A DNA stretch of 64,000 bases from Desulfobulbus alkaliphilus (GTDB taxonomy: Bacteria > Desulfobacterota > Desulfobulbia > Desulfobulbales > Desulfobulbaceae), in contig NZ_JAFFQC010000023.1 of assembly GCF_016918545.1 (NCBI RefSeq), positions 1 to 64,000 of the forward strand. The letters are read 5' to 3'. How positions within the stretch are numbered: position 1 is the first letter of the stretch; each line of letters opens with the position of its first letter. Positions 36,881 through 44,104 of this stretch are shown piece by piece. The notes below the pieces were generated by a model. It had not been told where the DNA came from, made no database searches, and was given only the letters and a program-made list of their open reading frames with translations. The position numbers and the translations under genes were made by a program.

Positions 36881-37722
36881 AACGTATTGTGATGTTGATC
36901 CATATACTCGCTTAATTTCGCCATGTGACTGCGCTCTTCCTCGGCAATCTGCAGGAGAACAGTACGAAACTCTTGACTATTTTCGCTTTGTTGTGCCGCT
37001 CGGGAATAGAGATCCAAGGCCTGCGCCTCAATGGCCAGTGCCATGCCGAGCACCTCGGTTTCAGATTCAAGATCTGTCTGGTAGAGCTGCAGGTACTCCT
37101 CTGTGGTCAGACCACCTTCCATTGCCGGTTCGGCGATTTTCCGGGCGAATTCTTCTCGAGAGATATCGACACCGGTGCTTTCAGCGTAGAGCTGGACCAG
37201 TCGCTCCTGATGACGGATTTCGATATCCGCCAACATGGCAAAGAGATTTTTTGTCGACTCATTGATCACTTTTTCCTGCACAGAGAGGTAAAAATCCCGC
37301 AGACCGGCTTCAAGCCCGAAACCGGTAATGAGGGCCTCCTCAGGGCTGGTGCCTCCGGAAAAGAGGTGCAGGCCGACATCTTCCGGACCGACAGCCACCT
37401 CTTTTTTCCATGCCTTGATGCCACCGGACAGATTGTAGAGATTCTTGAACCCTTTGCCTGCCATCATTTGCGCAGCAACCCGGCTGCGTCCGCCAATGGC
37501 TCAATAGATGACAATCGATTTTTCCCGGTCGAGTTCATCCAGCCGGTTGTCCAGTTCGCCAAGCGGAATGAGCTTTGCTCCGGGCAGGTGGCTTGCTTCG
37601 TATTCCCTGGGTTGTCGTACATCCAGAAAGATCACATCACCAGGCGGGTGCTGTTGAACAAGCTCGTGCGCCTCTTGCCAGTTGAGGGAAGAAACCGGGG
37701 TGAGAAATTGCAGCCATTTCAT
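36877..37722 (-). CDS. Selenocysteine-containing rhodanese fused to a ferritin-like domain
   Basis: A 281-residue protein if the in-frame UGA at 37503-37501 is read as selenocysteine (codon 74). Before it lies a rhodanese domain (DVIFLDVRQPREYEASHLPG). The active loop reads SIVIY-U-AIGGRSRVAAQM, where other rhodaneses have cysteine. After residue 110 comes a ferritin-like four-helix domain with MLADIEIRHQERL and IAEEERSHMAKL, typical diiron E..H motifs, as in rubrerythrin. Stopping at the UGA would give a useless 73-residue half, and the downstream frame has no start with a ribosome binding site. A SECIS-like hairpin follows the UGA. The ATG at 37722 follows GGAGG. It overlaps the next gene as ATGA. 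Confidence 0.88.
37460..37500 (-). promoter_or_regulatory. Predicted bacterial SECIS element
   Basis: Directly after the UGA, on the minus strand, the outer stem GCCAT (37500-37496) pairs with ATGGC (37464-37460). The apical stem CGCAGC (37488-37483) pairs perfectly with GCTGCG (37476-37471) around the loop CGGGTT. The loop starts 18 bases after the UGA and contains adjacent G residues near its 5' side, both typical of SelB-binding hairpins. Confidence 0.75.
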
Positions 37723-37889
37723 AGTAAATTCCTCCAAATTCTTTTTCTGGTCACAGCACCATACAGATTGGCTTCTTTCTGGGAGTATCTATCCTTGATA
37801 TGCAGGCAATCGAGACCGCCACATCGGAGGGCTCAATCCAGAGTCAGGAAAAAATCTCCCGCATCCAGACCAAAACCGAGCTTCGCCAT
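37719..37889 (-). CDS. Possible second selenoprotein: small UGA-containing frame
   Basis: An ATG at 37889 has one of the strongest ribosome binding sites in the window (AAGGAGGACATT). The frame gives MAKLGFGLDAGDFFLTLD, then UGA (37835-37833), then 37 further codons (ALRCGGLDCLHIKDRYSQKE...) to a stop that overlaps the rhodanese ATG (ATGA). If the UGA is read through, the genes are translationally coupled; if not, this is an 18-residue leader peptide. Bases after the UGA can form a modest hairpin (GATGT...ATATC with GGC...GCC), weaker than the one downstream. I do not recognise the family. Confidence 0.4.
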
Positions 37890-38219
37890 AATGTCCTCCT
37901 TTTGCTTGACCATTCACGGTTGGTTTCGACTACCACAACTGACCAGTAACAATTATTAAACAATGCTATACATCATACAACCAAACGCAACTAAAAGAAT
38001 ATCAACGGGGTTACAATTGCGTGTTGCAGGCTTGGTCGATAAGAGGAGGGGCAAGTCTACCCTGGGACTTGTTGTGGATTCAATTCATGATTCGCCGTCG
38101 AGGCTGGGGAAATTTCTCCTGAAACATGCTAATCATCCTGTTCGGTTTTTGCGCGGGCCAACCTCAAGTGAAGTGGGAAAATATTCCACCGGCTTCGCCG
38201 CGGAATCAAGGCTGCATGG
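37890..38219. other. Intergenic region upstream of the selenium/sulfur operon
   Basis: About 330 bases that should contain the promoter of the operon at 37889. It lies downstream of the KAS III-like gene, which is on the same strand. A plus-strand frame (37963-38223) has no ribosome binding site and is not called. No clear promoter or terminator hairpin is seen. Confidence 0.3.
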
Positions 38220-39209
38220 TTAATAGCGAAACACCGCTGCAGCAAACGAAAGGCCGCCTCCCGAGGTAATCATCAAGATTAAATCATTTTCCTTCAGCCT
38301 TCCGCATTGGACTGCGTCATCAATGGCCATGGGAATACATGCAGCACCGGTATATGCATATCTGTCCATGATCGTGTGCGCTTTTGCACGTGGGACATCC
38401 AGGTTGTCCATTGTCTGATGGATGCTGTTGATATTGATCTGAGTCATGAAATAATGAGCAATGTCATTGGGTTTGATGTCTAATTGCTGACACAGGGAAC
38501 GAACCATTAAGGTCCAGGTTTCTGGATTCTTATTGTCTGGAAATTTTTTCACAAACTGTAAATACTGATCGCCCTTCGCCAGGGCTTGAGGAGAAATCGG
38601 ATACTGGGTTCCTCCTGCATAGATCCCCATCCACCCATGATACTGCCCTTCAACTTTGTGTCTGGCTCCCAGAAATCCGCGGTTCCCTCCCTCAACCGCG
38701 GTCACTACAGCCGCTCCGGCTCCATCGGCAAACAGGGTGACCGTTTTTTTATCTTTTGGATTCAAATATTTACTCATGGCATAGGCGCCAATGACCAGGA
38801 TTGTTGCGTAGTCATTGCCTGAGCGGATATATCGACTTGCCATTTCTAAACCAACCACAAAGCTTGAGCAGGCAACGTTTACATCTAAAGCACCGGCATT
38901 GGTCGCCCCCAAACGATAGTGGACCGCGGATGCCGTGGAGGGGGAAATATGTTCCGGCGTATCGGTGCCGACAATAATCAAATCAAGGGCCGTGGCTGCC
39001 AATCCGGCCTTTTTCAAAGCTCTCTGAGCAGCTTCAACACACAAATCCGCCGTGGATTGGTTATCCCGGCACCATCGGCGCTCTTGTATGGTCAAATTCT
39101 TTTCCAACCAGGTACTGACATTTTCCCCCAGCAATTGATCAAAATACTCATTAGTAAGAATACGTTCCGGAGCGTATGAACCTATGGAGCGGATGACGGC
39201 ATTTCTCAT
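38220..39209 (-). CDS. Ketoacyl-ACP synthase III-like (FabH fold) enzyme lacking catalytic His and Asn
   Basis: A 329-residue thiolase-fold protein like FabH. The acyl-accepting cysteine is present: Cys114 in DVNVACSSFVVG. The FabH His (usually in PHQAN) is replaced: AHYFMTQININ has Thr256. The Asn (usually GNTSAA) aligns with Tyr286 in YAYTGAACIP. Without these two residues, decarboxylative condensation is unlikely; acyl transfer or another acyl-thioester reaction is more plausible. The ATG at 39209 follows GAGGAG. It lies 62 bases after brxL on the same strand with no terminator between, so it may be on the BREX transcript. Confidence 0.82.
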   Translation of the reverse strand: MRNAVIRSIGSYAPERILTNEYFDQLLGENVSTWLEKNLTIQERRWCRDNQSTADLCVEAAQRALKKAGLAATALDLIIVGTDTPEHISPSTASAVHYRLGATNAGALDVNVACSSFVVGLEMASRYIRSGNDYATILVIGAYAMSKYLNPKDKKTVTLFADGAGAAVVTAVEGGNRGFLGARHKVEGQYHGWMGIYAGGTQYPISPQALAKGDQYLQFVKKFPDNKNPETWTLMVRSLCQQLDIKPNDIAHYFMTQININSIHQTMDNLDVPRAKAHTIMDRYAYTGAACIPMAIDDAVQCGRLKENDLILMITSGGGLSFAAAVFRY

Positions 39210-39270
39210 AGCTTTCTCCTCATATTTAGAATGATTCTGACCAAGATACGAAGAAGTCCACTGTTCTCCA

Positions 39271-41316
39271 TTACTCCACTATTGCTTTCAGGAGAGCATC
39301 CTGGATATCGGCATAAAATTGGATGTCGATTCTGGTCGCCATGTCGTCTGAGAGGTCAAACAATTGCCGACGACAGCCGACCGGCATCAGCAGTGTCGCT
39401 GCGCCTTTTTCAACCGCAATCTCTGCAATGGTGACCGGATTGTGAACGGGTTCAATGGAACCACCCAGATTGACCTCTCCCACGATGATAAGTCCACCCC
39501 GCACGCTTTTTTTCAGCAAGGCGGTACAAAGGGCAATGAGTGATGCCACGCCCAGTTTCGCCCCCGATTTCGCAGCATCGAAGGCCCGGAGCTGTGCGGT
39601 GAATGCATGATGACGAGGATCTTTGTCGCCAACCAATTGCGTGGAGCGTGCATAAAGGTTCTGCTCGGCATACCCCATGCTTTCCTTAAAGGCCGGCGGA
39701 ACGGGTTTGTTGAGAATTTTGACACCGGAACCTGGGCCCTCATTGACTTCAATCCGGTACAGCCCAGGATGATCTTCTCCACCACCCGGTGAGATGGTCC
39801 AGACCTGACCAGGCTCTAAAGGATCACCGCCGATACGGTTTTCGCTTTGCAATTCAGGGGTTGAAACAAATGTTTCAACTCCATCGATACCCAGCACGTA
39901 GCTGAAGTGGGTGTTGCGGAATTCCGCCGCGCCGACACGTTTCTGCTGCTCCTTGACGCGACGTCTTGCCTCCATGGCAATATGGACGGCCCATGCAACA
40001 TCCTCGTCTGCGACCTCACCCTCTCCAGGATAAAGGAGTTTGAGCAGGCCGCTCACTGTTTTGTTTACGGCATTGGTATCACGGCCGGAAAGAGCCCCCC
40101 CGAAAAACACCCTGTTCTGCAGGACGCTGAGCCGACTTTGATGACGGAGCTGACTCCAGCATTCAGAGAGAAAATCGCTGACCAGACCGAAATGATTGGT
40201 CAAAAGCTCCTTGCTGATTTTGGGAACATCCCACCCCGGCAGAAAGGCATGGATACGATCCATAAAGGCGGTATCGTCTTGTATTTCTGCCGGCATGGGA
40301 CCGAACAGGTGCCCGATCCGTTGCTGGTGCTCAACATCCACATTGAAATTACCGACCAGAACGATGCTGCCATCGGCACGAATACTTTCTTTACCACGGC
40401 TGAATTCACCGGATTCCATGTACCCCTTCATGATATTAACCCCATCCTTTTGGTCGAAGGAAATACCGGATACCTCATCAAAGCAAACAACATCGTACTG
40501 GCAGACCAATCCGCGCTGGCCGGTTGCGTTGTTGACGAACATTCTGGCAACCGTTGCCTTGCCGCCGGAAATAAGATGTGCATACGGAGAAACTTGCTGA
40601 TAAAGATGACTTTTGCCGGTTCCTCTGGGTCCAAGTTCCACAAGGTTGTAGTTGCGCTCAACAAAAGGAACCATGCGCAACATCAAGGCATCGCGCTGCC
40701 GCTGTGACAAGCCGGCCGATTCAATGCCAACGGAGCGAAGCAGGAATTCCTTCCATTCCTCGGTGGTAAAATTTGACCGTGCCTCGGTTAAGCTGTCGAG
40801 CACATCTCGTTTTGACAGCTGAATTTCCCGGAGGAATTCGATACCAAAAGGCCTTCCTCTACTCTCCTGAGCAATAGAAGCATCGTAGTTCAGACTGATT
40901 TCGGCATAAAAGCCGCCAGTCAGCATTCGTTCATGTTCATTCACCAGTTCCGGGCTGATGCGGACATCGGTCAGTTGCAGGCTGGGCAGGGTTGCGATGT
41001 AGGAGTCGGTCTTGGCATCCAGCCGAGCGGTGATGAGGTCGATGATTTTGACCTCGCCATTTTCCCTGGCCCGAGCCTTGAAAAGCTCTTCTTCCCCGGC
41101 CTTGACCGTTCGCGATTTGAGTTGCCGTTGGACGATCTCAAGCCCCTCGTCGATCTCGTCCTGCTCGGTACTGGCGCAGTACCGGCCGAGGAGAAACTCG
41201 ACCACATAGGTTGGCACCGGAAACTGGCGGCTGAACATCCGGACCAGATCCTTACGAACCAGGTACCCTTCCAGCGAGGAGGCCGCTTTTTTGTCGATCT
41301 GGTCCATTTCAATCAT
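39271..41316 (-). CDS. brxL: BREX protein BrxL (Lon-like AAA+ protein)
   Basis: A 681-residue BREX type 1 protein. The N-terminal DNA-binding half is followed by an AAA+ core, with Walker A ELGPRGTGKSHL near residue 229 and Walker B-like VVCFDEVSGISF. The C-terminal domain has the Lon fold (AKLGVASLIALCTALLKKSVRGGLIIVGEVNLGGSIEPV), but the Lon serine of the PSAG motif is replaced (GAKLG) and no lysine dyad is evident, so it should not be a protease. This agrees with published work describing BrxL as an MCM-like DNA motor. The ATG at 41316 follows AAGGAGG; codons before it come from the CACAGAT repeat. Confidence 0.93.
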   Translation of the reverse strand: MIEMDQIDKKAASSLEGYLVRKDLVRMFSRQFPVPTYVVEFLLGRYCASTEQDEIDEGLEIVQRQLKSRTVKAGEEELFKARARENGEVKIIDLITARLDAKTDSYIATLPSLQLTDVRISPELVNEHERMLTGGFYAEISLNYDASIAQESRGRPFGIEFLREIQLSKRDVLDSLTEARSNFTTEEWKEFLLRSVGIESAGLSQRQRDALMLRMVPFVERNYNLVELGPRGTGKSHLYQQVSPYAHLISGGKATVARMFVNNATGQRGLVCQYDVVCFDEVSGISFDQKDGVNIMKGYMESGEFSRGKESIRADGSIVLVGNFNVDVEHQQRIGHLFGPMPAEIQDDTAFMDRIHAFLPGWDVPKISKELLTNHFGLVSDFLSECWSQLRHQSRLSVLQNRVFFGGALSGRDTNAVNKTVSGLLKLLYPGEGEVADEDVAWAVHIAMEARRRVKEQQKRVGAAEFRNTHFSYVLGIDGVETFVSTPELQSENRIGGDPLEPGQVWTISPGGGEDHPGLYRIEVNEGPGSGVKILNKPVPPAFKESMGYAEQNLYARSTQLVGDKDPRHHAFTAQLRAFDAAKSGAKLGVASLIALCTALLKKSVRGGLIIVGEVNLGGSIEPVHNPVTIAEIAVEKGAATLLMPVGCRRQLFDLSDDMATRIDIQFYADIQDALLKAIVE

Positions 41317-41331
41317 AAAGCCTCCTTTGAA

Positions 41332-41359
41332 CCACAGATTCACACAGATAGACACAGAT
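41332..41359 (+). repeat. CACAGAT-family inverted repeat, arm on the 3' side of GxxExxY gene 1
   Basis: CCACAGATTCACACAGATAGACACAGAT is read on the plus strand in three 9-10 base units. It is an inverted copy (24 of 28 positions) of the arm at 41727-41754, placing the GxxExxY gene between two facing repeats. It lies between that gene and the brxL ribosome binding site. Confidence 0.85.
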
Positions 41360-41364
41360 AACAT

Positions 41365-41748
41365 TCATAGAACGAGGCGTTCCCATTGGAGCTTGGCATA
41401 CTTGAAATTCAGGATGAGGCCCACTCGTAGACCTGTGATCTTCAGGTAATTCAAAATCTGGCCTTTTTCATGGTCGGCAATTCTTTCAATGGTCTTTGCA
41501 TCTACCACAATCTTGTTGAAAACGATCAGATCAGGAATGTATTCACCCACCTTGACCTCTTTGTAGACCACATCAAAACGAGGCTGCTGTGCATGGGCGA
41601 TATTGCGCAATCCAAACTCAACACACAAGGCGTTTTCATAAGGCTTTTCAAGCAAACCGTGACCCAGAGTGTTCAAAACCTCCATCGCACATCCAATAAT
41701 TTGATGAGTTTCCTCTTTGAACAAAAATCTGTGTTCATCTGTGTCCAT
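41365..41748 (-). CDS. GxxExxY protein 1 (PD-(D/E)XK-like)
   Basis: A 127-residue protein. The name-giving motif is Gly31-x2-Glu34-x2-Tyr37 (GHGLLEKPYENAL). A nuclease-like PD-(D/E)XK pattern follows: Asp73 in IPDLIVF and Asp83-x-Lys85 in VVDAK. Its first codons (MDTDEHR) are encoded by the CACAGAT repeat itself, and its body is enclosed by the two repeat arms. The start at 41748 follows GAGGA and overlaps the pglZ stop by 14 bases. The gene sits between pglZ and brxL, where standard BREX loci have nothing. Function unknown; a nuclease acting on its own repeats is a hypothesis. Confidence 0.85.
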   Translation of the reverse strand: MDTDEHRFLFKEETHQIIGCAMEVLNTLGHGLLEKPYENALCVEFGLRNIAHAQQPRFDVVYKEVKVGEYIPDLIVFNKIVVDAKTIERIADHEKGQILNYLKITGLRVGLILNFKYAKLQWERLVL

Positions 41749-41754
41749 CTGTGG
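41727..41754 (-). repeat. CACAGAT-family inverted repeat, arm on the 5' side of GxxExxY gene 1
   Basis: On the minus strand: CCACAGATGGACACAGATGA plus ACACAGAT. This arm supplies both the start codon of the GxxExxY gene and, in another frame, the last residues and the TGA stop of pglZ (41735-41737). Confidence 0.85.
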
Positions 41755-44104
41755 TTCCTCCGATGATGGTGGCAATCTGCGCAACCAGCGCCCCATTGGT
41801 ATCGATCAGGACCACCGTTGCTTCACGCCCCTCCATGTCCTCGTCCTCGACGACCACGGAGGCTGTTCCGTTGTCTTTGAGCGGTTTGCTCCCTACAACC
41901 ACACTGGACAATGAATTGCCGGCCTGGCTCCGAACATCAAATGATAAACCCGAGAAGTTGCCATCAACGGCAACGGTACAGCGCAGACCCTTCCATACCA
42001 CGTCGGTAACTTCGACAGGTACCGCACTGTTCACGGATTCGTCTCGTGTTACCGTCAAGTGCAGCGTCAGGCACTCCTGCAGACTTAGGCCGCCATGAGA
42101 GTATTCCTCCCCTTTTCTGAAACAGCTGACGCCATCGGCAAGGGCAAAGTACTGATTCGGATTCCAGAACCAGGGATACAGCCGCTCCTCGGCAACGGCT
42201 CCAGGTTTCAAAGACGCGCAACGTCCCCATTTGCTGTCTGTCAGGGCACGGGGCAGTTCTATTTTTGGCAAGCCCCCGGGCAGCAGCAGCCATCCATGAT
42301 CGGTGACCACCCGAACACGCTTCCATCCTGCTGCCAGAAGCTCCGTGATACAGTCTGTGATCTCCAGAATCAGGGCATCGATGTGTTTGGCAAGTTTCCA
42401 CCCACGGTCGTGGCCTTCGTGGTCGATATCGCCGAATTCGAGCCATATTTTTTTATCCACGAAAGACACGAAAGAACACGAAAGTTTTTTGTCGGGGATG
42501 TAGTAGCCGTTTTCTTCGATGGCCTTGCTAAGCTGGTAGGCACTCATGGGTTCAAAATTAAAGCCTGCGGGCTCTTCGGCGACACGGTGTGATTGACAAT
42601 CAAGGGGGGCCACCGCCGGCTTGCAGGTGCCGGTGACGCTGGGTAGAGCCGCCCATGCCACGGATTCCTCAACCTCGCATCCCGCCGCTTCCAGCGACTC
42701 GCCAAGCCGCTTGGCACAATCAAACCGCAACCCGTCCACAAACAGAATGCAGTTTTCGTTTTCGCGTCTTTCGTGTTTTTGGTGGACCCAGATTTTCTGG
42801 AGATAGCGGGCTGATTCTTCCACCCACGGCAGATAGAGAGATCGGATGGCAACTTTCACCGCTTCAAAGTCTTGAACGCTATCAACTTCCGCCAAGGCGC
42901 GCACAACCCCATCATCGACTCGCCAGCCGTGATTGCGATACCCTGCCGCGAGATCATCCTGGGATCCCGCGGCCAGTCCGGTTTGCGTATTCTCTGCGAT
43001 GGTGGTCAGGTGTTGCAATGCGCAAGCCAGGGGAGCATCGCCCAATTCGACCCACACCAAGGAACGCCTGCGGCCATGCTGTTTTTCAAGTTTTTCGACC
43101 TTGGCCCTTGCTTCATGAGCCGGGACTTTGGCAAGGGCTATAAGATCCCGTTGCAGATTTTTCTCCTGGTCGTCATTCCATTGCGGCCAGCCGTCGAACG
43201 ATCGGTCTCCCATGTGCCAGAAAATGGTGTCACTCGGCGGACGACATTTTCTGATTTGTGCCGGAATGTTGGGATAGCGCTTAGGTGCCTCGCGGTAGCG
43301 CTCCCAAACGGCATGCCAGGGACCTTCATGGTTTGCAAGCTTAGTGCACCCGGCCAAGACTCCTTCGTTCAGGGGGTTGAAGGCCAGTTGAGACTTGCAG
43401 ACCTCGACAAAGGCTTTCCATTCGTTCTCGCCCCGACCTGCCTGGAAGGCATCCCCTTGATCGAGCCATTGCAGCAGATCGCGAATCGGGTCGCCACCGG
43501 TCAACAGGGTATTGAAGTAGTCCTTATCCAGACGTTTACCTTTCAGTAAGGAAACATCCTCGTCGAGGAGCCGATACAACGCGAGCTGCATGGCATTCTT
43601 GGCATCATTGTCCTGGGCGACATCCAGCCCAAGTCCGCCTTGATCTGATTTCAGGTAGGCCAGGATCGTCCAGTCTTTCCCATTGATTTGCGACCAGATC
43701 ACGCCCCGGTATTGCAGTTCAGCAAGCGGCTTAAGGTGATCCGGGCAACTTTCGACAGCCCGCAGGTCCTGGCGGCTGACGCCCGGCAGATAGAGAATTG
43801 GGGTCCACGAAAGACACGAAAGGCACGAACATTTATTTTTATCATTTTTGTGTTTTTCGTGATTTTCGTGGACAACAGTCTTTGCCAGCACACAGCGCAA
43901 CCATATAGCAGGCCCAATACGCTTTTCAGGGGCATAGTCGCCCAAGATCATGAGTTCCGGCAATTCGGCCTGAAGAACGGGGATAACGGCTTCCCACTGA
44001 CGGTCACGATCCGGCCACAGAATACAGGCCGGTGCGACCTGAACCTCCGGGTTGAAGACGGCGGCATCACGGATGGATTTCAAGAGATGATCAAGCACTC
44101 TCAT
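41735..44104 (-). CDS. pglZ: BREX type 1 alkaline-phosphatase-like protein PglZ
   Basis: A 789-residue PglZ type A protein, a core BREX component with an alkaline-phosphatase-like metal site. Visible are ILFVDGLRFD (metal-binding Asp457) and VVTDHGWLLLPGG (Asp602, His603). The reading frame contains three insertions of the CCACGAAA repeat: VHENHEKHKNDKNK near residue 80, VHQKHERRENEN just before the FVDG motif, and SCSFVSFVDKK near 545. These look like added sequence. The C-terminus TTDGHR is encoded by the CACAGAT repeat. The start overlaps the AlbA_2 gene stop (ATGA). Confidence 0.92.
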   Translation of the reverse strand: MRVLDHLLKSIRDAAVFNPEVQVAPACILWPDRDRQWEAVIPVLQAELPELMILGDYAPEKRIGPAIWLRCVLAKTVVHENHEKHKNDKNKCSCLSCLSWTPILYLPGVSRQDLRAVESCPDHLKPLAELQYRGVIWSQINGKDWTILAYLKSDQGGLGLDVAQDNDAKNAMQLALYRLLDEDVSLLKGKRLDKDYFNTLLTGGDPIRDLLQWLDQGDAFQAGRGENEWKAFVEVCKSQLAFNPLNEGVLAGCTKLANHEGPWHAVWERYREAPKRYPNIPAQIRKCRPPSDTIFWHMGDRSFDGWPQWNDDQEKNLQRDLIALAKVPAHEARAKVEKLEKQHGRRRSLVWVELGDAPLACALQHLTTIAENTQTGLAAGSQDDLAAGYRNHGWRVDDGVVRALAEVDSVQDFEAVKVAIRSLYLPWVEESARYLQKIWVHQKHERRENENCILFVDGLRFDCAKRLGESLEAAGCEVEESVAWAALPSVTGTCKPAVAPLDCQSHRVAEEPAGFNFEPMSAYQLSKAIEENGYYIPDKKLSCSFVSFVDKKIWLEFGDIDHEGHDRGWKLAKHIDALILEITDCITELLAAGWKRVRVVTDHGWLLLPGGLPKIELPRALTDSKWGRCASLKPGAVAEERLYPWFWNPNQYFALADGVSCFRKGEEYSHGGLSLQECLTLHLTVTRDESVNSAVPVEVTDVVWKGLRCTVAVDGNFSGLSFDVRSQAGNSLSSVVVGSKPLKDNGTASVVVEDEDMEGREATVVLIDTNGALVAQIATIIGGTTDGHR
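42452..42485 (-). repeat. CCACGAAA-family repeat in pglZ, half element
   Basis: One arm only (plus strand CCACGAAAGACACGAAAGAA and on), in frame in pglZ, encoding CSFVSFVDKK. Confidence 0.65.
42734..42787 (-). repeat. CCACGAAA-family palindromic element in pglZ
   Basis: A 54-bp element bounded by GTCCAC and GTGGAC, inserted in frame immediately before the PglZ metal motif. One end coincides with the native LFVDG codons. Confidence 0.7.
43803..43873 (-). repeat. CCACGAAA-family palindromic element in pglZ
   Basis: A 71-bp element from GTCCACGAAAGACACGAA to TTTTCGTGATTTTCGTGGAC, in frame, adding about 24 residues (VHENHEKHKNDKNK...SCLSW). Confidence 0.8.

Noticed and set aside
37501-37737. 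Two separate genes: a short rhodanese and a ferritin-like protein
   Set aside because: The rhodanese active loop continues in the same frame straight across the UGA, and the second part lacks a start signal; selenocysteine with a SECIS hairpin explains all of this. A sequencing error at the UGA cannot be excluded without reads.
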